Below the pieces are notes generated by a model. It was not told the origin of the DNA. It worked only from the letters and a program-made list of their open reading frames with translations, and searched no databases. From Pseudomonadota bacterium (lineage in GTDB: Bacteria > Desulfobacterota > Desulfobacteria > Desulfobacterales > Desulfobacteraceae), in contig JAHIVS010000156.1 in assembly GCA_018816605.1 (NCBI GenBank), positions 1-8,731 on the forward strand: a stretch of 8,731 bases of DNA. The letters run 5' to 3'. Positions 1 through 6,096 of the stretch are shown one piece after another. The first letter of the stretch is position 1. Every line of letters begins with the position of its first letter. Position numbers and translations under genes: made by a program.

Positions 1-489
1 ATTTACGGGCCCGGCCATACCTTTGGTGAAGTGCCCGTGTTTGAAGGGAAAAGTTTTCCAGCCTCTGCCATGGCCATTGAAGATTCCAGCATCCTTTTTC
101 TGCCCCGGGACAAATTTATCGACCTGATCACCACAACACCGGCCCTTTCCATGAACATGCTGGCAGACCTTTCCAAACGGCTGCGTGCCTTTACCATACA
201 GATTGAAAACCTGAGCCTGAAAGAAGTCCCGGCCAGACTGGCAGCCTATATCTTAACTTTGTCCCAAGAACAACTATCCGAACAAAAACCAGCTCAGAGC
301 AGGGAAAAAATGGTGACCCTTCCCATTTCCAAGGCCCAGCTCGCAAACCTCATCGGCACCACCCCTGAAACCATTTCCAGAATTTTTAAAAAGATGGCCG
401 ATGCCGCATTGATCGAGGTCCGGACAAAGGATATTGTGATCCTTGATCTTGAAGGGTTGTCAGACGTATCCGAATCCGGACGTCTCTAA
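1..489 (+). CDS. Crp/Fnr-family transcriptional regulator (5' end outside window)
   Basis: The reading frame is open from base 1 to a TAA at 487-489, leaving 162 residues of a protein that usually has about 220-230. The visible part begins in the cyclic-nucleotide-binding-like beta-roll (PGHTFGE, visible residues 4-10). It continues through a long dimerisation helix (about 45-75) into a winged helix-turn-helix (about 105-150). The recognition helix reads PETISRIF, with Glu123, Ser126 and Arg127 in visible numbering. This is the E-x-x-S-R pattern by which FNR proteins, as opposed to CRP, read TTGAT-type half sites. The sensory N-terminus, where an FNR would carry its Fe-S cysteines, is missing, so redox, nitrosative, ligand or metal sensing cannot be decided. 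It lies upstream of and codirectional with the aldehyde oxidoreductase, a plausible but unproven target. A GTG at 31 is an internal codon, not the start. No convincing terminator follows the gene. Confidence 0.9.
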   Translation: MYGPGHTFGEVPVFEGKSFPASAMAIEDSSILFLPRDKFIDLITTTPALSMNMLADLSKRLRAFTIQIENLSLKEVPARLAAYILTLSQEQLSEQKPAQSREKMVTLPISKAQLANLIGTTPETISRIFKKMADAALIEVRTKDIVILDLEGLSDVSESGRL

Positions 490-554
490 TCCCCAAAGGA
501 CTTCAGCCGCCGTGGCACCAGCAGAACCATGGGCCGGAATACAGCAAGAAACTA

Positions 555-583
555 TTTACATTCAAGGTTTTACAGGGTATTTT
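555..583 (+). promoter_or_regulatory. Predicted sigma70-type promoter for the aldehyde oxidoreductase gene
   Basis: TTTACA (555-560, five of six matches to the -35 consensus) is followed, after exactly 17 bases, by TATTTT (578-583, four of six matches to the -10 consensus), in an AT-rich stretch after the regulator gene. Transcription would begin near 590. That gives a leader of about 200 bases before the ATG at 788, unusually long and containing all four inverted repeats listed separately. This is prediction from sequence alone. Confidence 0.5.
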
Positions 584-631
584 ACAAAAAAGTCATACCA
601 TTCTTAGTTCTACCGGACGGGATGAAGTGCC

Positions 632-652
632 CATGGCATAAAAAATGCCATG
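632..652. repeat. Inverted repeat 1: 8-base arms around five A's
   Basis: CATGGCAT (632-639) and ATGCCATG (645-652) are perfect reverse complements separated by AAAAA. No U-run follows, so it is not an intrinsic terminator. The symmetry and short spacer suit either an operator for a dimeric regulator or an RNA hairpin in the leader. It does not match the FNR consensus (TTGAT-N4-ATCAA) or the CRP consensus. Confidence 0.7.
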
Positions 653-653
653 C

Positions 654-677
654 CTCAACAACAAGGGTCTTGTTGAG
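654..677. repeat. Inverted repeat 2: two competing pairings
   Basis: CTCAACAA (654-661) pairs perfectly with TTGTTGAG (670-677), leaving an 8-base loop. A shifted pairing, CAACAAG (659-665) with CTTGTTG (669-675), leaves a 3-base GGT loop. The two cannot form together. Repeat 1 ends one base upstream. There is no trailing U-tract. Confidence 0.65.
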
Positions 678-684
678 ACAATCG

Positions 685-705
685 CCAGGTTTGAATTCAA
701 ACTGG
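685..705. repeat. Inverted repeat 3: 14-base perfect palindrome
   Basis: GTTTGAATTCAAAC (689-702) equals its own reverse complement. CCA (685-687) and TGG (703-705) extend the symmetry if G688 is left unpaired. The lack of a central loop favours a DNA operator over an RNA hairpin, although RNA could fold with a 4-base AATT loop. Confidence 0.65.
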
Positions 706-743
706 TCCAGAAGGCACCGCCGAAAGAAAAAGACTTCAACACC

Positions 744-761
744 ATAAAGCAGCAACTTTAT
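744..761. repeat. Inverted repeat 4: 6-base arms, 6-base loop near the ribosome binding site
   Basis: ATAAAG (744-749) and CTTTAT (756-761) flank the loop CAGCAA. It ends 16 bases before the AGGAGG ribosome binding site. Taken alone a 6-base stem is weak evidence; its value comes from being the fourth dyad within 130 bases. Confidence 0.45.
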
Positions 762-777
762 TAACCCTTCAATGCCA

Positions 778-783
778 AGGAGG
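778..783 (+). promoter_or_regulatory. Strong ribosome binding site of the aldehyde oxidoreductase gene
   Basis: AGGAGG lies four bases before the ATG at 788. It is a full Shine-Dalgarno match and the strongest in the window, and it fixes the start. The spacing is slightly short. Confidence 0.85.
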
Positions 784-787
784 AACA

Positions 788-2515
788 ATGGGAAAATTAC
801 TTAGGATCAACACCAGAAAAAAAACATTTACATTTGAAGAGACTCCCAAAGAGTATTCAGGTCTTGGCGGCAGAGCGCTGACGTCTAAAATGATTCTGGA
901 CGAAGTACCGGCCACCTGCCATCCTTTGGGGAAAAACAACAAGCTGATCTTTGCACCCGGCATCATGTCCGGATCTCCGGCAGCCGATTCCGGCCGTCTG
1001 TCCGCAGGGGCAAAGTCGCCGCTTACCGGCGGCATCAAAGAGAGCAATGCCGGCGGTCTTGTTTCCCAGAAACTTGCCAGGCTGGGCATCACAGGGCTGG
1101 TCCTTGAGGACAAACCAGATGCAGACGATTACAGCATGATCGTGATCAACAAGGACGGAGTGGAAATTCTTCCGGCAGGCGATCTTGTCAAGGCCGGCAA
1201 CTATACAGTCATGGAAAAACTCTGGGCCAAATATGGCAAAAGTATAGGGATCTTGAGCATTGGCCAGGCTGGAGAGCAATGCCTTAAAGGGGCTTCCATC
1301 CAGCAGGCCGACATGAACGGCAGGCCCGGACGTGCCCACGGCAGAGGGGGTCTGGGGGCTGTCATGGGATCCAAAAAGATCAAAGCCATTGTCGTGGACG
1401 ACAAAGGGGCTCCCCGGATAGAAATCAAAGATCCCGAAGCCTTTAAAGCTGCCAACAAACGCTGGGTGGAAATGCTACGCAACCATCCGGTAACAGGCCA
1501 GGGCCTGCCCGCACTGGGAACGGCAGTCCTGGTAAATGTCATAAACGAAGCCGGCGCCCTGCCCACTAAAAATTTTCGGACCGGCCGGTTTGAAGATGTA
1601 CAGAGTATCAGCGGCGAAACCATGGCGGAAAATATCGAAAAAAGAGGGGGTATTACCACTGAAGCCTGTCATCCCGGTTGTGTCATCAAATGCTCCAATG
1701 TCTACCATGACAAGGAAGGCAAATACCTGACATCGGGTTTTGAATATGAAACCATCTGGGCATTCGGGGCCCATACCACCATAAAGGAACTGGATCAGAT
1801 TGCAATGCTGGACAGACTTTGTGATGATTTCGGCCTGGACACCATCGAAACAGGGGTGGCCATCGGCATTGCCATGGAAGGCGGCATGATCCCCTGGGGC
1901 GACGGAAAGGCTGCCATTGCCCTTCTCTCCAAAGTTGGCGAATATGCCCCTGAAGGTAAAATAATCGGCAACGGGGCCCTGTTTACCGGTGATGCCCTGG
2001 GTGTCTCCCGGGTTCCCGTGGTAAAAAACCAGGCATTCCCTGCCTATGATCCCCGTTCGTGCAAGGGCCAGGGGGTTACCTATGCCACAACCCCCATGGG
2101 CGCAGACCACACGGCCGGATACGGGGTTACCGCCAATATCCTGAGCGTGGGAGGAAGCATTGATCCCCTTAAAAAAGAGGGCAACGTGGCACTTTCCCAG
2201 GGACTCCAGATTGCAACGGCAGCCATCGACGCTGCAGGACTTTGTCTGTTTGTGGCCTTTGCCGTCCTGGACAATGAAGACGGTCTTCCCACGATCGCCC
2301 AAATGCTCAACGCACAATACGGACTTGCGCTGACCCCGGATGATATTATGGAGCTGGGTAAATCCATCCTCAGGAACGAAATCGAGTTTAACAAGCGGGC
2401 TGGGTTTACGGCGGCGAACGACCAGATGCCTGAATTTTTCTCAGAAGAATTTTTACCCCACAAAACCACCTGGGATTTTACCAGTGAAGACCTGCAGAAA
2501 ACACTTGATTTCTAA
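788..2515 (+). CDS. Tungsten-type aldehyde:ferredoxin oxidoreductase
   Basis: This 575-residue protein belongs to the AOR family, cytoplasmic enzymes that oxidise aldehydes to carboxylic acids with ferredoxin as partner, using a W (or Mo) bis-pyranopterin cofactor and one [4Fe-4S] cluster. Pyrococcus furiosus AOR has about 605 residues. Family signatures run in order: GLGGRAL near the N-terminus, SPLTGG...ESNAGG (about residues 78-91), then AHGRGGLGAVMGSKKIKAI before residue 200. Cluster ligands are Cys294, Cys298 and Cys302, plus Cys486 in the D-A-A-G-L-C motif (481-486). Glu321 and His441 appear to match the active-site Glu313 and His448 of P. furiosus AOR. The cysteine spacing is C-x3-C-x3-C, not the C-x2-C-x3-C of that enzyme. 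There is no signal peptide. It seems monocistronic, with its own promoter, long leader and terminator, and no ferredoxin or pterin gene beside it. The substrate cannot be told from sequence. Confidence 0.93.
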   Translation: MGKLLRINTRKKTFTFEETPKEYSGLGGRALTSKMILDEVPATCHPLGKNNKLIFAPGIMSGSPAADSGRLSAGAKSPLTGGIKESNAGGLVSQKLARLGITGLVLEDKPDADDYSMIVINKDGVEILPAGDLVKAGNYTVMEKLWAKYGKSIGILSIGQAGEQCLKGASIQQADMNGRPGRAHGRGGLGAVMGSKKIKAIVVDDKGAPRIEIKDPEAFKAANKRWVEMLRNHPVTGQGLPALGTAVLVNVINEAGALPTKNFRTGRFEDVQSISGETMAENIEKRGGITTEACHPGCVIKCSNVYHDKEGKYLTSGFEYETIWAFGAHTTIKELDQIAMLDRLCDDFGLDTIETGVAIGIAMEGGMIPWGDGKAAIALLSKVGEYAPEGKIIGNGALFTGDALGVSRVPVVKNQAFPAYDPRSCKGQGVTYATTPMGADHTAGYGVTANILSVGGSIDPLKKEGNVALSQGLQIATAAIDAAGLCLFVAFAVLDNEDGLPTIAQMLNAQYGLALTPDDIMELGKSILRNEIEFNKRAGFTAANDQMPEFFSEEFLPHKTTWDFTSEDLQKTLDF

Positions 2516-2546
2516 TCAAGCCGGATCTCGCGTCTGATGGTGACCC

Positions 2547-2577
2547 AAAGGGGCAGAATCTTTTTTCTGCCCCTTTT
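2547..2577 (+). terminator. Rho-independent terminator after the aldehyde oxidoreductase gene
   Basis: AAAGGGGCAGAA (2547-2558) and TTCTGCCCCTTT (2565-2576) form a perfect 12-base stem with a 6-base loop, and T's run to 2577. The hairpin starts 31 bases after the stop codon. The A's on the left arm would let it work weakly on the other strand too. Its presence argues against read-through into hisD. Confidence 0.88.
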
Positions 2578-2708
2578 GTCCCTTTGCGTTTCCCATCACC
2601 CGGAATCACCTCCTCTTTGCCCGTGCCGCAGATCTTTCTGGGTCACGCCGTTGGGATAAAGTTCAAGATCGGACTTCAAATTTTTTTTAATTCATTTCCA
2701 GATTCTAA

Positions 2709-2738
2709 TTGTCCTTCCCGGGCTTCTTCTGATATAAA
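2709..2738 (+). promoter_or_regulatory. Predicted hisD promoter
   Basis: TTGTCC (2709-2714, four of six) and TATAAA (2733-2738, five of six) are separated by 18 bases, in the AT-rich half of the 315-base gap before hisD. The start would be near 2745, giving a leader of about 85 bases. I see no histidine-rich leader peptide or attenuator there. Between the upstream terminator and this promoter (2578-2708) I find no gene or RNA. Confidence 0.45.
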
Positions 2739-2830
2739 AACAGTTTGTCGCTATTTTTGATCCACCATGGTTATTCCATTACTGAATCATGATTTTACGA
2801 TAACACACTACACAAAAAAGAAGACATACC

Positions 2831-4126
2831 ATGAAAATATTTCAATACCCTTCGGAACCAGCAGAAATAAGGGTTAAACAAACCCTTGAAAGGGGCCTCG
2901 GCTTTTCCCCGGCTGATTACGCCAATGTTCAGACCTACATCGATGATGTAAGGGAAAGGGGGGATGCGGCCCTGGTGGATTATACCAACAAATTTGATTC
3001 AAAGGCCGTAACGGTATCATCATTGAAAGTCACCCAAGAAGAATTTGATGGGGCCATGGCATCCATTGATCCGGCTTTTTTAAAAAGCCTGGACCGGTCC
3101 GTTGCCCAACTCACAGAGTTCCATTTAAAGCAAAAACAAAATTCCTGGATCGATACCCCGCGAAAAGGCGTGTTGGTGGGTCAGATGGTCAAGCCCGTGG
3201 AAGCGGCCGGTGTATACGCTCCCGGTGCAAAAGGCGGAAAAACCCCCCTGGTCTCCTCTGTCCTCATGGGCGGCATTCCGGCCAAAGTGGCCGGGGTGGA
3301 ATCCATAACCCTCATGACCCCGCCCATGGAAAACGGCCGGATCAACCCCCACATATTGGCGGCTGCCCAGCGGGTAGGCATATCCTCTGTATTCAAGGCC
3401 GGCAGTGCCTGGGCCATTGCCGCCCTGGCCTATGGGACAGCCCAGGTCCCCCGGGTGGACGTGATTGTGGGACCGGGAAATATTTATGTGACCCTGGCCA
3501 AGAAAATTGTCTCGGGAACCGTTGGAATTGACATGATTGCGGGCCCCAGCGAAATTCTGATCATTGCGGATCATACGGCCAACCCGGAATTCATAGCAGC
3601 AGACCTGCTCTCCCAGGCAGAGCACGATGTCATGGCCTCTTCCATCCTTGTCACCGACTCTGAAGACCTGGCCCGGAAAACCCTTCTGGCCCTTGAGCGA
3701 CAATTGAAAAATCTGTCCCGACAGGATATTGCCAGGGTTTCCATTGAAAATTTCGGGGCCATCATGCTGGTACCGGACATTGAAACCGGCATCACGCTAT
3801 CCAACCGACTGGCCCCGGAGCATCTGGAACTGGTTGTTAAAGACCCCTTTGACTATATTGACAGAATCCGCAATGCCGGTGCCCTCTTTATCGGCGCCTA
3901 CACCCCGGAACCCATGGGAGACTATATCGCAGGGCCCAACCATGTGTTGCCCACGGCTGGAACAGCCCGGTTTTCTTCTGCACTGAGCGTGGAACATTTT
4001 ACCAAAAAAACCAGCCTGATCCATTATTCAAAACCTGCTTTTCAGAAAGAGGCCGACGACGTGATCCGGCTGGCCATGACCGAAGGGCTGGATGCCCATG
4101 CCAACTCTGTAAAGATCCGCAAATAG
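2831..4126 (+). CDS. hisD: Histidinol dehydrogenase
   Basis: HisD catalyses the last two steps of histidine synthesis, oxidising L-histidinol through histidinal to L-histidine with two NAD+, as a zinc homodimer in the cytoplasm. At 431 residues it has the normal length (E. coli HisD has 434). The zinc ligands known from E. coli (Gln259, His262, Asp360, His419) correspond to Gln262 and His265 in SQAEHD, Asp364 in MGDYIAGPNH, and His423 in DAHANS. The catalytic Glu-His pair is Glu330-His331 in LAPEHLEL. The family signature IDMIAGPSEI precedes the first ligands. The ATG at 2831 is the first start after an in-frame TAA about 36 bases upstream; the ribosome binding site (AAGAAG) is weak. It stands alone, between a terminator and a convergent kinase gene, not in a his operon. 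All key residues are present, so it should be active. Confidence 0.97.
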   Translation: MKIFQYPSEPAEIRVKQTLERGLGFSPADYANVQTYIDDVRERGDAALVDYTNKFDSKAVTVSSLKVTQEEFDGAMASIDPAFLKSLDRSVAQLTEFHLKQKQNSWIDTPRKGVLVGQMVKPVEAAGVYAPGAKGGKTPLVSSVLMGGIPAKVAGVESITLMTPPMENGRINPHILAAAQRVGISSVFKAGSAWAIAALAYGTAQVPRVDVIVGPGNIYVTLAKKIVSGTVGIDMIAGPSEILIIADHTANPEFIAADLLSQAEHDVMASSILVTDSEDLARKTLLALERQLKNLSRQDIARVSIENFGAIMLVPDIETGITLSNRLAPEHLELVVKDPFDYIDRIRNAGALFIGAYTPEPMGDYIAGPNHVLPTAGTARFSSALSVEHFTKKTSLIHYSKPAFQKEADDVIRLAMTEGLDAHANSVKIRK

Positions 4127-4146
4127 GCGCTTTTTTTATAGAAAGC

Positions 4147-5871
4147 TTATTGGAGTTTTTCCAGGGCCTGTTTTAAATTTTGTATGGAAATCGGCTTTGC
4201 CAGGGAATCGGCAAAGCCGAATTGTTTGCAATTTTCAATGGCCGGATCCTTGGAATATCCGGAAGCGACAATGGCCCTGATATCAGGATTCAAGGCCACT
4301 AGCTTCCCCAAGGTCTCGATACCGCCCATGCCCTGTTTGACCTCCAGGTCCAAAATGACCACGGCAACGGTCTTTCCGGACAAAATCAATGCGGTGTATT
4401 TTTCCACTGCCTCTTCTCCATTCCGGGCAAGGACCGGCGTATACCCAAGACTTAGGAGTATTTTTTCGGTTATCTGCCGGATCAGGGGGTCGTCGTCCAT
4501 GAACAAGACCACGGGCCTGTGTTTGCCAGCAGGCCTGATGGCCTCCTTTTCAGGCAATGGAACCGATCTGGTTTTCTCCTGAAAGTGCTCTTTCTGGAAT
4601 ACCGGCAATATGATGTCCACCCGGGTTCCTTTCCCAGGGACCGAGTCAATCCGGATGGTTCCCTGGTGATTTTTGACAATGGACCAGGCAATGGACATGC
4701 CAAGGCCGGTTCCTTTGTTTTTTCCCATGGGTTTGGTCGAATAATAGGGTTCAAAAACCTTTTCGATATTCTGCCGTTCAATTCCCCTGCCCTGATCCTG
4801 GACACAGATAAAAACCATTCCCGGCTTTTCCGGGCAAACACCGGCTGAAACCACCACGGGTTTTCCCATATCCATGGCTTCGGCGGCATTGACAACAATA
4901 TTTTTCAAAGCCTCTTTCAGCTGGGACTGGTCGGCTTCCATAACCGGCGGAAGATCGTTGACGGTCAGCCGGCATTCAATGCCTTCCGATTCAGCAAAAG
5001 AGGCCAGGCTTTCCTTTAAAAATCCTTCGGTATCAATATGGGCTTTAATGCGAATGCCGCCCTTGGAAAAAACGATAAACTTGGAGGCCAGATCCTTTGC
5101 CTGGAGAACCGAAGCTTCGGCATCGGCAAGATATTCCGCTATCTGATCCGGTGCGGCCATCATCTGGGCCAGGTTGATATTTCCCAGAGTAACGGACAGG
5201 GTGTTGTTAAAATCATGGGCAATACCGCTGGCCAGGGTTCCGATGGCTTCCAGTTTTTCAGACTGAACCAGCTTTTTCCGGGCCTGTTTTAATTCATTTT
5301 CCGATCGTTTTCTTTCTATTGAAAGGGCAATCTGTTCGGAAACAAAGCTTAAAAGTTCCACATCTGACTGACTAAATTGATCGGGGTTGGTATAACTCTG
5401 AACCGCCATCACCCCCATCACCTCTCCCTGAATAATCAGTGGAACCCCTAGCCAGACCTTGGGAACACTTCCCATTACCCTGCCCTGTGCTGACAATCTT
5501 TTTAGGGTCTTTTCATCCAGCAGAAGGGGTTTTTTCCCCAGAATAACATCTCCTGTCAGGGATCTGTTCTCGGTAAACCGGTGTATCCATCTGGGACCAG
5601 ACTCATCTTTTTCATCCACCTGATAAACATAACGGATGGCATTTTTTTTCTTGTAATAAATGGCAATATAGAAATTGGTCATGTCCAGGAGAGAGAACAA
5701 GTGCTTGTGAATGGAGCGGTAGAGCTCCTGCAAGGTTTCACTGGTATTCAGGGAACTGGCAATATGAAACAGGGTTTTGTTCACCACTTCTGCCCGAATT
5801 TTTTTAAAAACGGTTTGTTCCAACCGCTTTACATATTGCTCCAGCTGCTCATAAGTGGGTTTATTCACCAT
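4147..5871 (-). CDS. Soluble hybrid sensor histidine kinase (GAF, HisKA, HATPase, receiver)
   Basis: The protein has about 574 residues counted from the ATG at 5871. In order: a short coiled coil (NKPTYEQLEQYVKRLEQ), a GAF domain (about 30-190), a HisKA helix with GIAHDFNNTL whose phospho-acceptor is His219, an HATPase_c domain with N-box NIVVNAAEAM (Asn328), F-box FEPYYSTK and G2-box GTGLGMSI, and a C-terminal receiver with the FMDDDP acidic pocket, phospho-acceptor Asp508 (VVILDLEV), VASGY and the LAKP lysine. No membrane segment or signal peptide is visible, so it should sense a cytoplasmic cue through GAF. It has no DNA-binding output; phosphate probably passes onward through an Hpt protein encoded elsewhere. 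A GTG at 5943 and an ATG at 5880 are alternative in-frame starts. I chose 5871 because homologues I recall begin near KPTYEQLEQ and the extra residues look non-coding; no start has a good ribosome binding site. It converges with hisD. Confidence 0.92.
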   Translation of the reverse strand: MVNKPTYEQLEQYVKRLEQTVFKKIRAEVVNKTLFHIASSLNTSETLQELYRSIHKHLFSLLDMTNFYIAIYYKKKNAIRYVYQVDEKDESGPRWIHRFTENRSLTGDVILGKKPLLLDEKTLKRLSAQGRVMGSVPKVWLGVPLIIQGEVMGVMAVQSYTNPDQFSQSDVELLSFVSEQIALSIERKRSENELKQARKKLVQSEKLEAIGTLASGIAHDFNNTLSVTLGNINLAQMMAAPDQIAEYLADAEASVLQAKDLASKFIVFSKGGIRIKAHIDTEGFLKESLASFAESEGIECRLTVNDLPPVMEADQSQLKEALKNIVVNAAEAMDMGKPVVVSAGVCPEKPGMVFICVQDQGRGIERQNIEKVFEPYYSTKPMGKNKGTGLGMSIAWSIVKNHQGTIRIDSVPGKGTRVDIILPVFQKEHFQEKTRSVPLPEKEAIRPAGKHRPVVLFMDDDPLIRQITEKILLSLGYTPVLARNGEEAVEKYTALILSGKTVAVVILDLEVKQGMGGIETLGKLVALNPDIRAIVASGYSKDPAIENCKQFGFADSLAKPISIQNLKQALEKLQ

Positions 5872-5893
5872 GGATACCATCCATAAAAATAGA

Positions 5894-5946
5894 TTTATGC
5901 ACTTACCCCGGGACAGAATACCAAAAAAATATTTTTTATGCACTTA
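5894..5946. repeat. 12-base direct repeat upstream of the hybrid kinase gene
   Basis: TTTATGCACTTA occurs at 5894-5905 and again at 5935-5946, exactly 41 bases apart (about four helical turns), and both copies are preceded by A/T runs. They lie 23-75 bases upstream of the chosen kinase start. This placement suggests paired binding sites for a regulator of the kinase gene or a small local duplication. The downstream copy overlaps the alternative GTG start at 5943. Confidence 0.5.
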
Positions 5947-6015
5947 ATTTTCTCAAATTCTTATTCTTTTGACCGGAGCAATTTTGACTATTCTGACATA
6001 TCTTGGCATTACGTA

Positions 6016-6045
6016 TTGACTAACACTCTGATTTTAATCTATATA
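6016..6045 (+). promoter_or_regulatory. Predicted promoter of the hisS-aspS operon
   Basis: TTGACT (6016-6021, five of six) and TATATA (6040-6045, five of six) are separated by 18 bases, inside an AT-rich divergent region. Transcription would begin near 6052, about 45 bases before the hisS ATG. The alternating TATATATAT run makes the exact -10 register uncertain by one or two bases. Confidence 0.6.
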
Positions 6046-6096
6046 TATCGTTTGTATTCATTTTAGGTAATAATTTAGAGAGTAAAGATTAAGACA

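Noticed and set aside
529..747. A 72-codon reading frame between the regulator and the oxidoreductase genes
   Set aside because: It has no ribosome binding site, starts before the predicted promoter, covers the inverted repeats and has an unlikely composition for a protein. Non-coding leader explains it better.
590..787. Moco/Tuco riboswitch of the known class upstream of the oxidoreductase
   Set aside because: The gene type fits, but I could not recognise the conserved segments of that RNA class by eye, so I describe the leader only as a structured region of unknown type.
857..2469. Long opposite-strand reading frames inside the aldehyde oxidoreductase gene (and similar ones inside hisD, hisS and aspS)
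   Set aside because: They are shadows of genes with clear family motifs on the coding strand; their translations lack recognisable domains and ribosome binding sites.
2516..2614. A minus-strand AGGAGGTGATT (2614-2604) followed by GTG/ATG starts (2599, 2596) and a short frame of about 26 codons
   Set aside because: The frame runs straight through the terminator hairpin and ends by the oxidoreductase stop codon. No promoter serves that strand here, and the ribosome-site spacing to the ATG is long.
2602..2617. Similarity of GGAATCACCTCCTC to the 3' end of 16S rRNA
   Set aside because: No further 16S rRNA sequence surrounds it, so a short chance match is the simplest explanation.
2745..2830. 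Histidine attenuator or leader peptide before hisD
   Set aside because: No run of histidine codons in a short frame and no terminator hairpin is present in the hisD leader.
4129..4146. Possible terminator between hisD and the convergent kinase gene (GCTTT...AAAGC with a T-run)
   Set aside because: The stem is only five or six AT-rich pairs and the T's lie in the loop instead of after the stem, so it does not meet the usual form.
5872..5943. N-terminal extension of the hybrid kinase from a GTG at 5943
   Set aside because: The 24 extra residues match no domain, are encoded by AT-rich DNA containing a direct repeat, and precede the typical NKPTYEQLEQ start. It remains possible but less likely.
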